A program made the translations under genes and the position numbers. Below, piece by piece: positions 1 to 12,690 of a stretch of 64,000 nucleotides of DNA (the first letter of the stretch is position 1; every line of letters begins with the position of its first letter). Under the pieces are notes generated by a model. That model made no database searches. It saw nothing but the letters and a program-made list of their open reading frames with translations, and was not told the origin of the DNA. The stretch spans positions 3,062,255 to 3,126,254 of the forward strand of contig NC_080053.1 in the NCBI RefSeq assembly GCF_026212465.1, read 5' to 3'. The stretch is from Amaranthus tricolor (taxonomy: Eukaryota > Streptophyta > Magnoliopsida > Caryophyllales > Amaranthaceae).

Positions 1-23
1 TATTGGTTTTTAAGCCTTTTTTG

Positions 24-2343
24 GCATTTTCGTGCATAAAGTAGCTCAAACTTGATTTGTTTAGCACGAAACCTGGCACACAACATGATTTCGTATATAT
101 TATTGTGTTGAAGTGTTTGGAATTGAAAATAATTGTCATATGCTAGATATTATGTGCTAATTTCGATTTTGTGGGTTTTAAAGCTCTTTTGGCACTTTCG
201 CGCATAAAGTAGCTCATACTTTGTTTTTTTGCGCACGAATATTGGCACACAACACTATTTTGTATATATTATTGTGTTGAAGTGGCTAGATTTTAAAATA
301 ATAGTCATATGCTAGAAATTAAGTGTGAAGTTGAGATTTTGTGGGTTTTTAAACTTTATTGACACTTTCGCGTATAAAAAAGCTCTAACATGGTTAGTTT
401 AGCATGAAACTTGGCGCACAACTATTTTGTAAATATTATTGTCTTGAAGTGGTTAGAAATAAAAATAATAGTCATATGCTAGAAAAATATGTGTTAAGTT
501 GCGATTTTATGGTTTTTAAAGCTTTTTTGGCACTTTCGCGCATAAAGTAGCTCAAACTTCTTTTGTTTTGCACGAAACTTGGCACATATCAATATTTGGT
601 ATATATTATTGTGTTGAAGTGATTAGATTTGAAAATTATAGTCATATGATAGAAATTACGTGTTAACTTACTATTTTGTGGGTTTTAAAACTTTTTTGAC
701 ACTTTCGCGCATAAAAAAGCTCAAACCTGGTTTGTTTAGCACGAAACTTGGCACACAAGACTATTTTGTAAATATTGTTAAAGTGGTTTGAAATGAAAAT
801 AATTGTCATATGCTAGAAATTACGTGTTAAGTTGCGATTTTATGGGTTTGTAATCTTTTGTGGCACTTTCGCGCATAAAGTAACTCAAACATGGTTAGTA
901 TTGCACGAAATTTAGCACACAATACTATTTCGTACATATTATTGTGTTGAAGTGGTTATAATTGAAAATCATAGTCATATGCTTGAAATTATGTGCTAAG
1001 TTGCGATTTTATTGGTTTTTAAGCTTTTTTGGAATTTTCGCGCATAACGTAGCTCAAACTTGGTTTGTTTTTCAGGAAACTTGGAACACAACACTATTTT
1101 GTATATATTATTGTGTTGAAGTGGTTAGAATTGAAAATCAAAGTCATATGCTTGTAATTACGTACTGAGTTGTGATTTTATGTGTTTTTAAGCTTTTTTG
1201 CACTTTCGCGCATAAAGCGGATCAAACTTAGTTTGTTTTGCATGAAACTTGGCAGATAATACTATTTTGTATATATTCTTGTGTTGAACTGGTTAAAATT
1301 GAAAATAATAGTCATATACTAGAAATTACGTTTTAAGTTACGATTTAATGGGTTTTTAAGCTTTTTTAGTACTTTCTCGCATAAAGTATATCAAACCTTG
1401 TTTGTTTTGCACGAAACTTGGAACACAACACTATTTGGTATATATTATTGAATTGATGTGGTTAGAATTTAAAATCATAGTTATATGCTTGAAATTACGT
1501 GGTAACTTGCGATTTTATGGGGTTTTAACCTTTTTTTGGCACTTTCGCGCATAAAGAAGCTCAAACTTGGTTGGTTTTGCACGAAACATGGCACACAATA
1601 CTATTTGGTATATATTAATGTGTTGAAGTGGTTAGAATCTAAAATAATAGTCATATACTAGAAATAACCTTTTAAGTTACGATTTTATGGGTTTTTTAAG
1701 CTTTTTTGGAACTTTGTTTGCTTTCCACGACACTTCGCACACAACATTATTTCCTATATATTATTGTGTTGAAGTGGTTAGAATTGAAAATAATAGTCAC
1801 ATGCTAGAAATTACGTGTTAAATTGCGATTTTATGGGTTTTTAAACGTTTTTGGCATTTTAGCGCATATATTAGGTCAAACTTGGTTTTCCATGAAACTT
1901 GGCACACAACACTATTTGGTATATATTCTTGTGTTGAAGTGGTTAGAATTGAAACTCATAGTCATATGCTTGAAATTACGTGCTAAGTTGCGATATTGAG
2001 GGTGTTTAAGCTTTTTTGCCACTTTCACGCACAAAGTAGCTTAAATTTGATTTTTTTTGCACGATACTTGGTGCATGATACTATTTGGTATATATTATTG
2101 TGTTGAAGTGGTTAGAATTGAAATAATAGTCATATGCTAGAAATTACGTATTAAGTTGCTATTTTATGGCTTATTAATGTTTTTTTGCACTTTCGCGCAT
2201 AAACTTGGTTTTGCATGAAACTTGGCACACAACACTATTTGGTATATATTATTGTGTTGAAGTGGTTAGAATTGAAAATAATAGTCATATGGTGGAAGTT
2301 ATGTGTTAATTTGCGATTTTATTGGTTTTTAAGCCTTTTTTGG
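24..2343 (+). repeat. HOR-A copy A1 (reference unit with monomer map)
   Basis: Reference copy, 2320 bp. Taking the CACTTTCG-equivalent position as anchor, monomers a1-a14 start at 24, 193, 363, 531, 700, 864, 1033, 1201, 1370, 1540, 1710, 1854, 2020 and 2188. Lengths are 169, 170, 168, 169, 164, 169, 168, 169, 170, 170, 144, 166, 168 and 156. a11 (144 bp) lacks about 24 bp covering the CGCATAAAG core. a14 (156 bp) lacks about 12 bp after CGCATAAA. Markers shared with copies A2 and A11 are GGATCAAAC near 1217 and CAAACCTTG near 1391. Confidence 0.95.
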
Positions 2344-4663
2344 CATTTTCGTGCATAAAGTAGCTCAAACTTGATTTGTTTAGCACGAAACCTGGCACAC
2401 AACATGATTTCGTATATATTATTGTGTTGAAGTGTTTGGAATTGAAAATAATTGTCATATGCTAGAAATTATGTGCTAATTTCGATTTTGTGGGTTTTAA
2501 AGCTCTTTTGGCACTTTCGCGCATAAAGTAGCTCATACTTTGTTTTTTTGCGCACGAATATTGGCACACAACACTATTTTGTATATATTATTGTGTTGAA
2601 GTGGCTAGATTTTAAAATAATAGTCATATGCTAGAAATTAAGTGTGAAGTTGAGATTTTGTGGGTTTTTAAACTTTATTGACACTTTCGTGTATAAAAAA
2701 GCTCTAACATGGTTAGTTTAGCATGAAACTTGGCGCACAACTATTTTGTAAATATTATTGTCTTGAAGTGGTTAGAAATAAAAATAATAGTCATATGCTA
2801 GAAAAATACATGTTAAGTTGCGATTTTATGGTTTTTAAAGCTTTTTTGGCACTTTCGCGCATAAAGTAGCTCAAACTTCTTTTGTTTTGCACGAAACTTG
2901 GCACATATCAATATTTGGTATATATTATTGTGTTGAAGTGATTAGATTTGAAAATTATAGTCATATGATAGAAATTACGTGTTAACTTACTATTTTGTGG
3001 GTTTTAAAACTTTTTTGACACTTTCGCGCATAAAAAAGCTCAAACCTGGTTTGTTTAGCACGAAACTTGGCACACAAGACTATTTTGTAAATATTGTTAA
3101 AGTGGTTTGAAATGAAAATAATTGTCATATGCTAGAAATTACGTGTTAAGTTGCGATTTTATGGGTTTGTAATCTTTTGTGGCACTTTCGCGCATAAAGT
3201 AACTCAAACATGGTTAGTATTGCACGAAATTTAGCACACAATACTATTTCGTACATATTATTGTGTTGAAGTGGTTATAATTGAAAATCATAGTCATATG
3301 CTTGAAATTATGTGCTAAGTTGCGATTTTATTGGTTTTTAAGCTTTTTTGGAATTTTCGCGCATAACGTAGCTCAAACTTGGTTTGTTTTTCAGGAAACT
3401 TGGAACACAACACTATTTTGTATATATTATTGTGTTGAAGTGGTTAGAATTGAAAATCAAAGTCATATGCTTGTAATTACGTACTGAGTTGTGATTTTAT
3501 GTGTTTTTAAGCTTTTTTGCACTTTCGCGCATAAAGTGGATCAAACTTAGTTTGTTTTGCATGAAACTTGGCAGATAATACTATTTTGTATATATTCTTG
3601 TGTTGAACTGGTTAAAATTGAAAATAATAGTCATATACTAGAAATTACGTTTTAAGTTACGATTTAATGGGTTTTTAAGCTTTTTTAGTACTTTCTCGCA
3701 TAAAGTATATCAAACCTTGTTTGTTTTGCACGAAACTTGGAACACAACACTATTTGGTATATATTATTGAATTGATGTGGTTAGAATTTAAAATCATAGT
3801 TATATGCTTGAAATTACGTGGTAACTTGCGATTTTATGGGGTTTTAACCTTTTTTTGGCACTTTCGCGCATAAAGAAGCTCAAACTTGGTTTGTTTTGCA
3901 CGAAACATGGCACACAATACTATTTGGTATATATTAATGTGTTGAAGTGGTTAGAATCTAAAATAATAGTCATATACTAGAAATAACATTTTAAGTTACG
4001 ATTTTATGGGTTTTTAAGCTTTTTTGGAACTTTGTTTGCTTTCCACGACACTTGGCACACAACATTATTTCCTATATATTATTGTGTTGAAGTGGTTAGA
4101 ATTGAAAATAATAGTCACATGCTAGAAATTACGTGTTAAATTGCGATTTTATGGATTTTTAAACGTTTTTGGCATTTTAGCGCATATATTAGGTCAAACT
4201 TGGTTTTCCATGAAACTTGGCACACAACACTATTTGGTATATATTCTTGTGTTGAAGTGGTTAGAATTGAAACTCATAGTCATATGCTTGAAATTACGTG
4301 CTAAGTTGCGATATTGAGGGTGTTTAAGCTTTTTTTGCCACTTTCACGCACAAAGTAGCTTAAATTTGATTTTTTTTGCACGATACTTGGTGCATGATAC
4401 TATTTGGTATATATTATTGTGTTGAAGTGGTTAGAATTGAAATAATAGTCATATGCTATAAATTACGTATTAAGTTGCTATTTTATGGCTTATTAATGTT
4501 TTTTTGCACTTTCGCGCATAAACTTGGTTTTGCATGAAACTTGGCACACAACACTATTTGGTATATATTATTGTGTTTGAAGTGGTTAGAATTGAAAATA
4601 ATAGTCATATGGTGGAAGTTATGTGTTAATTTGCGATTTTATTGGTTTTTAAGCCTTTTTTGG
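2344..4663 (+). repeat. HOR-A copy A2
   Basis: 2320 bp, 14 monomers in the same order as A1. It carries the same sub-variants as A1 (GTGGATC near 3536, CAAACCTTG near 3711). It differs by a C-to-T change at the a3 core (CGTGTATAAA near 2688) of the kind expected from CpG methylation decay. Confidence 0.95.
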
Positions 4664-6985
4664 CATTTTCGTGCATAAAGTAGCTCAAACTTGATTTGTT
4701 TAGCACGAAACCTGGCACACAACATGATTTCGTATATATTATTGTGTTGAAGTGTTTGGAATTGAAAATAATTGTCATATGCTAGAAATTATGTGCTAAT
4801 TTCGATTTTGTGGGTTTTAAAGCTCTTTTGGCACTTTCGCGCATAAAGTAGCTCATACTTTGTTTTTTTGCGCACGAATATTGGCACACAACACTATTTT
4901 GTATATATTATTGTGTTGAAGTGGCTAGATTTTAAAATAATAGTCATATGCTAGAAATTAAGTGTGAAGTTGAGATTTTGTGGGTTTTTAAACTTTATTG
5001 ACACTTTCGTGTATAAAAAAGCTCTAACATGGTTAGTTTAGCATGAAACTTGGCGCACAACTATTTTGTAAATATTATTGTCTTGAAGTGGTTAGAAATA
5101 AAAATAATAGTCATATGCTAGAAAAATACGTGTTAAGTTGCGATTTTATGGTTTTTAAAGCTTTTTTGGCACTTTCGCGCATAAAGTAGCTCAAACTTCT
5201 TTTGTTTTGCACGAAACTTGGCACATATCAATATTTGGTATATATTATTGTGTTGAAGTGATTAGATTTGAAAATTATAGTCATATGATAGAAATTACGT
5301 GTTAACTTACTATTTTGTGGGTTTTAAAACTTTTTTGACACTTTCGCGCATAAAAAAGCTCAAACCCGGTTTGTTTAGCACGAAACTTGGCACACAAGAC
5401 TATTTTGTAAATATTGTTAAAGTGGTTTGAAATGAAAATAATTGTCATATGCTAGAAATTACGTGTTAAGTTGCGATTTTATGGGTTTGTAATCTTTTGT
5501 GGCACTTTCGCGCATAAAGTAACTCAAACATGGTTAGTATTGCACGAAATTTAGCACACAATACTATTTCGTACATATTATTGTGTTGAAGTGGTTATAA
5601 TTGAAAAATCATAGTCATATGCTTGAAATTATGTGCTAAGTTGCGATTTTATTGGTTTTTAAGCTTTTTTGGAATTTTCGCGCATAACGTAGCTCAAACT
5701 TGGTTTGTTTTTCAGGAAACTTGGAACACAACACTATTTTGTATATATTATTGTGTTGAAGTGGTTAGAATTGAAAATCAAAGTCATATGCTTGTAATTA
5801 CGTACTGAGTTGTGATTTTATGTGTTTTTAAGCTTTTTTGCACTTTCGCGCATAAAGTAGATCAAACTTAGTTTGTTTTGCATGAAACTTGGCAGATAAT
5901 ACTCTTTTGTATATATTCTTGTGTTTGAAGTGGTTAAAATTGAAATAATAGTCATATACTAGAAATTACGTTTTTAAGTTACGATATAATGGGTTTTTAA
6001 GCTTTTTTAGTACTTTCTCGCATAAAGTATATCAAACTTTGTTTGTTTTGCACGAAACTTGGAACACAACACTATTTGGTATATATTATTGAATTGATGT
6101 GGTTAGAATTTAAAATCATAGTTATATGCTTGAAATTACGTGGTAACTTGCGATTTTATGGGGTTTTTAACCTTTTTTTGGCACTTTCGCGCATAAAGAA
6201 GCTCAAACTTGGTTTGTTTTGCACGAAACATGGCACACAATACTATTTGGTATATATTAATGTGTTGAAGTGGTTAGAATCTAAAATAATAGTCATATAC
6301 TAGAAATAACATTTTAAGTTACGATTTTATGGGTTTTTAAGCTTTTTTGGAACTTTGTTTGCTTTCCACGACACTTGGCACACAACATTATTTCCTATAT
6401 ATTATTGTGTTGAAGTGGTTAGAATTGAAAATAATAGTCACATGCTAGAAATTACGTGTTAAATTGCGATTTTATGGGTTTTTAAACGTTTTTGGCATTT
6501 TAGCGCATATATTAGGTCAAACTTGGTTTTCCATGAAACTTGGCACACAACACTATTTGGTATATATTCTTGTGTTGAAGTGGTTAGAATTGAAACTCAT
6601 AGTCATATGCTTGAAATTATGTGCTAAGTTGCGATATTGAGGGTGTTTAAGCTTTTTTGCCACTTTCACGCACAAAGTAGCTTAAATTTGATTTTTTTTG
6701 CACGATACTTGGTGCATGATACTATTTGGTATATATTATTGTGTTGAAGTGGTTAGAAGTGAAATAATAGTCATATGCTAGAAATTACGTATTAAGTTGC
6801 TATTTTATGGCTTATTAATGTTTTTTTGCACTTTCGCGCATAAACTTGGTTTTGCATGAAAACTTGGCACACAACACTATTTGGTATATATTATTGTGTT
6901 GAAGTGGTTAGAATTGAAAATAATAGTCATATGGTGGAAGTTATGTGTTAATTTGCGATTTTATTGGTTTTTAAGCCTTTTTTGG
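4664..6985 (+). repeat. HOR-A copy A3 (shares sub-variants with A8)
   Basis: 2322 bp, 14 monomers. Several one-base indels relative to A1 and A2 are visible (near 5602, 5924, 5945, 6162, 6857 and 6985). Distinctive substitutions are GATATAATGGG near 5981, GTTAGAAGTG near 6753 and TTGAAATTATGTGC near 6611. The same three sites are also variant in copy A8 of the right array, pointing to common descent of these two copies rather than of neighbours. Confidence 0.93.
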
Positions 6986-9285
6986 CATTTCGTGCATAAA
7001 GTAGCTCAAACTTGATTTGTTTAGCACGAAACCTGGCACACAACATGATTTCGTATATATTATTGTGTTGAAGTGTTTGGAATTGAAAATAATTGTCATA
7101 TGCTAGAAATTATGTGCTAATTTCGATTTTGTGGGTTTTAAAGCTCTTTTGGCACTTTCGCGCATAAAGTAGCTCATACTTTGTTTTTTTTGCGCACGAA
7201 TATTGGCACACAACACTATTTTGTATATATTATTGTGTTGAAGTGGCTAGATTTTAAAATAATAGTCATATGCTAGAAATTAAGTGTGAAGATGAGATTT
7301 TGTGGGTTTTTAAACTTTATTGACACTTTCGCGTATAAAAAAGCTCTAACATGGTTAGTTTAGCATGAAACTTGGCGCACAACTATTTTGTAAATATTAT
7401 TGTCTTGAAGTGGTTAGAAATAAAAATAATAGTCATATGCTAGAAAAATACGTGTTAAGTTGCGATTTTATGGTTTTTAAAGCTTTTTTTGGCACTTTCG
7501 CGCATAAAGTAGCTCAAACTTCTTTTGTTTTGCACGAAACTTGGCACATATCAATATTTGGTATATATTATTGTGTTGAAGTGATTAGATTTGAAAATTA
7601 TAGTCATATGATAGAAATTACGTGTTAACTTACTATTTTGTGGGTTTTAAAACTTTTTTGACACTTTCGCGCATAAAAAAGCTCAAACCTGGTTTGTTTA
7701 GCACGAAACTTGGCACACAAGACTATTTTGTAAATATTGTTAAAGTGGTTTGAAATGAAAATAATTGTCATATGCTAGAAATTACGTGTTAAGTTGCGAT
7801 TTTATGGGTTTGTAATCTTTTGTGGCACTTTCGCGCATAAAGTAACTCAAACATGGTTAGTATTGCACGAAATTTAGCACACAATACTATTTCGTACATA
7901 TTATTGTGTTGAAGTGGTTATAATTGAAAATCATAGTCATATGCTTGAAATTATGTGCTAAGTTGCGATTTTATTGGTTTTTAAGCTTTTTTGGAATTTT
8001 CGCGCATAACGTAGCTCAAACTTGGTTTGTTTTTCAGGAAACTTGGAACACAACACTATTTTGTGTATATTATTGTGTTGAAGTGGTTAGAATTGAAAAT
8101 CAAAGTCATATGCTTGTAATTACGTACTGAGTTGTGATTTTATGTGTTTTTAAGCTTTTTTGCACTTTCGCGCATAAAGTAGATCAAACTTAGTTTGTTT
8201 TGCATGAAACTTGGCAGATAATACTATTTTGTATATATTCTTGTGTTGAAGTGGTTAAAATTGAAAATAATAGTCATATACTAGAAATTACGTTTTAAGT
8301 TACGATTTAATGGGTTTTTTAAGCTTTTTTAGTACTTTCTCGCATAAAGTATATCAAACTTTGTTTGTTTTGCACGAAACTTGGAACACAACACTATTTG
8401 GTATATATTATTGAATTGATGTGGTTAGAATTTAAAATCATAGTTATATGCTTGAAATTACGTGGTAACTTGCGATTTTATGGGGTTTTTAACCTTTTTT
8501 TGGCACTTTCGCGCATAAAGAAGCTCAAACTTGGTTTGTTTTGCACGAAACATGGCACACAATACTATTTGGTATATATTAATGTGTTGAAGTGGTTAGA
8601 ATCTAAAATAATAGTCATATACTAGAAATAACATTTTAAGTTACGATTTTATGGGTTTTTAAGCTTTTTTGGAACTTTGTTTGCTTTCCACGACACTTGG
8701 CACACAACATTATTTCCTATATATTATTGTGTTGAAGTGGTTAGAATTGAAAATAATAGTCACATGCTAGAAATTACGTGTTAAATTGCGATTTTATGGG
8801 TTTTTAAACGTTTTTGGCATTTTAGCGCATATATTAGGTCAAACTTGGTTTTCCATGAAACTTGGCACACAACACTATTTGGTATATATTCTTGTGTTGA
8901 AGTGGTTAGAATTGAAACTCATAGTCATATGCTTGAAATTACGTGCTAAGTTGCGACATTGAGGGTGTTTAAGCTTTTTTGCCACTTTCACGCACAAAGT
9001 AGCTTAAATTTGATTTTTTTTTGCACGATACTTGGTGCATGATACTATTTGGTATATATTATTGTGTTGAAGTGGTTAGAATTGAAATAATAGTCATATG
9101 CTATTTTATGGCTTATTAATGTTTTTTTGCACTTTCGCGCATAAACTTGGTTTTGCATGAAACTTGGCACACAACACTATTTGGTATATATTATTGTGTT
9201 GAAGTGGTTAGAATTGAAAATAATAGTCATATGGTGGAAGTTATGTGTTAATTTGCGATTTTATTGGTTTTTAAGCCTTTTTTGG
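6986..9285 (+). repeat. HOR-A copy A4 (22-bp deletion in a13)
   Basis: 2300 bp, 14 monomers. It is short because 22 bp are missing near 9100: CATATGCTA runs straight into TTTTATGG. In sister copies the lost segment is bounded by two TGCTA direct repeats, so the deletion fits slippage or recombination between them. The rest matches A1-A3 closely. Confidence 0.93.
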
Positions 9286-11595
9286 CATTTTCGTGCATAA
9301 AGTAGCTCAAACTTGATTTGTTTAGCACGAAACCTGGCACACAACATGATTTCGTATATATTATTGTGTTGAAGTGTTTGGAATTGAAAATAATTGTCAT
9401 ATGCTAGAAATTATGTGCTAATTTCGATTTTGTGGGTTTTAAAGCTCTTTTGGCACTTTCGCGCATAAAGTAGCTCACACTTTGTTTTTTTTGCGCACGA
9501 ATATTGGCACACAACACTATTTTGTATATATTATTGTGTTGAAGTGGCTAGATTTTAAAATAATAGTCATATGCTAGAAATTAAGTGTGAAGTTGAGATT
9601 TTGTGGGTTTTTAAACTTTATTGACACTTTCGTGTATAAAAAAGCTCTAACATGGTTAGTTTAGCATGAAACTTGGCGCACAACTATTTTGTAAATATTA
9701 TTGTCTTGAAGTGGTTAGAAATAAAAATAATAGTCATATGCTAGAAAAATACGTGTTAAGTTGCGATTTTATGGTTTTTAAAGCTTTTTTGGCACTTTCG
9801 CGCATAAAGTAGCTCAAACTTCTTTTGTTTTGCACGAAACTTGGCACATATCAATATTTGGTATATATTATTGTGTTGAAGTGATTAGATTTGAAAATTA
9901 TAGTCATATGATAGAAATTACGTGTTAACTTACTATTTTGTGGGTTTTAAAACTTTTTTGACACTTTCGCGCATAAAAAAGCTCATACCTGGTTTGTTTA
10001 GCACGAAACTTGGCACACAAGACTATTTTGTAAATATTGTTAAAGTGGTTTGAAATGAAAATAATTGTCATATGCTAGAAATTACGTGTTAAGTTGCGAT
10101 TTTATGGGTTTGTAATCTTTTGTGGCACTTTCGCGCATAAAGTAACTCAAACATGGTTAGTATTGCACGAAATTTAGCACACAATACTATTTCGTACATA
10201 TTATTGTGTTGAAGTGGTTATAATTGAAAATCATAGTCATATGCTTGAAATTATGTGCTAAGTTGCGATTTTATTGGTTTTTAAGCTTTTTTTGGAATTT
10301 TCGCGCATAACGTAGCTCAAACTTGGTTTGTTTTTCAGGAAACTTGGAACACAACACTATTTTGAATATATTATAGTGTTGAAGTGGTTAGAATTAAAAA
10401 TCAAAGTCATATGCTTGTAATTACGTACTGAGTTGTGATTTTATGTGTTTTTAAGCTTTTTTGCACTTTCGTGCATAAAGTAGATCAAACTTAGTTTGTT
10501 TTGCATGAAACTTGGCAAATAATAATATTTGGTATATATTCTTGTGTTAAAGTGGTTTAAAATTGAAAATAATAGTCATATACTAGAAATTACGTTTTAA
10601 GTTACGATTTTATGGGTTTTTAAGCTTTTTTGGAACTTTCTAGCATAAAGTATATCAAACTTTGTTAGTTTTGCACGAAACTTGGAACACAACACTATTT
10701 GGTATATATTATTGTGTTGATGTGGTTTAGAATTTAAAATCATAGTCATATGCTTGAAATTACGTGGTAACTTGCGATTTTATGGGGTTTTAACCTTTTT
10801 TTGGCACTTTCGCGCATAAAGAAGCTCAAACTTGGTTTGTTTTGCACAAAACATGGCACACAATACTATTTGGTATATATTAATGTGTTGAAGTGGTTAG
10901 AATTGAAAATAATAGTCATATACTAGAAATAACATTTTAAGTTACGATTTTGTGGGTTTTTAAGCTTTTTTGGAACTTTGTTTGTTTTCCACGACACTTG
11001 GCACACAACATTATTTGCTATATATTATTGTGTTGAAGTGGTTATAGTTGAAAATAATAGTCACATGTTAGAAATTACGTGTTAAATTGCGATTTTATGG
11101 GTTTTTAAACTTTTTTGGCATTTTCGCGCATAACTTGGTTTTCCATGAAACTTGGCACACAACACTATTTGGCATATATTCTTGTGTTCAAGTGGTTAGA
11201 ATTGAAACTCATAGTCATATGCTTGAAATTACGTTGCTAAGTTGCGATTTTGAGAGTTTTTAAGCTTTTTTGCCACTTTCACTCACAAAGTACCTTAAAT
11301 TTGATTTTTTTTGCACGATACTTGGCGGATGATACTATTTGATATATTATTGTGTTGAAGTGGTTAGAATTGAGATAATAGTCATATGCTAGAAATTACG
11401 TATTAAGTTGCTATTTTATGGCTTTTTAATGTTTTTTGGCACTTTCGCGCATAAACTTGGTTTTGCATGAAATTTGGCACACAACACTATTTGGTATATA
11501 TTATTGTGTTGAAGTGGTTAGAATTAAAAATAATAGTCATATGCTGGAAGTTACGTGTTAATTTGCGATTTTATGGGTTTTTAAGCTTTTTTTGG
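9286..11595 (+). repeat. HOR-A copy A5 (half homogenised, half diverged)
   Basis: 2310 bp. From 9286 to about 10363 it is nearly identical to A1-A4. From about 10364 (TTTTGAATATATTATAG in place of TTTTGTATATATTATTG) substitutions become frequent through a7-a14, and several match the diverged right-flank copies at 49-51 kb. It still has the a11 and a14 deletions, so both predate the latest homogenisation. Confidence 0.9.
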
Positions 11596-12690
11596 CATTT
11601 TCGTGCATAAAGTAGCTCAAACCTGATTTGTTTTGCACGAAACCTGGCACACAACATTACTTCGTATATATTATTGTGTTGAAGTGTTTGGAATTGAAAA
11701 TAATTGTCATATGCTAGAAATTATGTGCTAATTTCGATTTTGTGGGTTTTAAAGCTCTTTTGGCACTTTCGCGCATAAAGTAGCTCATACTTTGTTTTTT
11801 TTCCACGAATATTGGCACACAACACTATTTTGTATATATTATTGTGTTGAAGTGGCTAGATTTTAAAATAATAGTCATATGCTAGAAATTACGTGTGAAG
11901 TTGCGATTTTGTGGGTTTTCAAACTTTATTGACACTTTCGCGAATAAAAAAGCTCAAACATGGTTTGTTTAGCACGATACTTGGCACACAACTATTTTGT
12001 AAATATTATTGTCTTGAAGTCGTTAGAAATAAAAATAATAGTCATATGTTATAAAATTACGTGTTAAGTTGCGATTTTATAGTTTTTTAAGCTTTTTTGG
12101 CACTTTCGCGCATAAAGTAGCTCAAACTAGTTTTGTTTTGCACGAAACTTGGCACATAACAATATTTGATATATATTATTGTTTTGAAGTGGTTAGATTT
12201 GAAAATCATAGTCATATGATAGAAATTACGTGTTAAGTTGCAATTTTGTGCGTTTTAAAAGTTTTTTGACACTTTCGCGCATAAAAAAGCTCAAACACGG
12301 TTTGTTTAGCTCGAAACTTGGCACACAAGACTATTTTGTAAATATTATTGTGTTGAGGTGGTTCGAGATGAAAATAATTGTCATATGCTATAAATTACGT
12401 GTTAAGTTGCGATTTTATGGGTTTTTAAGCTTTTTTGGCACTTTCGCGCATATAGTAGCTCAAACTTTGTTTGTTTTGCCCGAAACTTGGCACATAACAC
12501 TATTTGGTATACATTATTGTGCTCAAGTTGTTAGATTTTAAAATAATAGTCATATTCTAGAAATTATTTGTTAAGTTGCGATTTTGTGGGTTTTTAAACT
12601 TTTTTGACATTTTCGCGCATAAAAAAGCTCAAACATGGTATGTTTAGCACGAAACTTGGCACACAACTTTATTTGGTATATATTATTGTG
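11596..12690 (+). repeat. Diverged partial HOR-A copy with two extra monomers
   Basis: Carries recognisable a1-a5 (a1 at 11596) followed by two monomers that the 14-mer unit lacks. e1 (core near 12440) has CGCGCATATAGTAGC and TTTTGCCCGAAAC. e2 (core near 12608) has CATAAAAAAGCTC and GGTATGTTTAGC. The same pair sits between a5 and a6 at 48.9-49.2 kb. Here the copy breaks off into block D satellite. Confidence 0.82.

Larger units (their letters stand above)
1..11595 (+). repeat. HOR-A left array (14-monomer higher-order repeat, 5 copies)
   Basis: Head-to-tail copies of a ~2320-bp unit made of 14 diverged ~169-bp monomers. The phase marker is monomer a1, which reads CATTTTCGTGCATAAAG and recurs at 24, 2344, 4664, 6986, 9286 and 11596 (spacings 2320, 2320, 2322, 2300, 2310). 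Bases 1-23 are the end of the previous unit. Copies 1-4 and the first half of copy 5 are almost identical by eye, whereas monomers within a unit differ widely; that contrast defines a HOR. All monomers are in one orientation. A centromeric role is inferred from the architecture and is not shown by the sequence itself. Confidence 0.95.
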
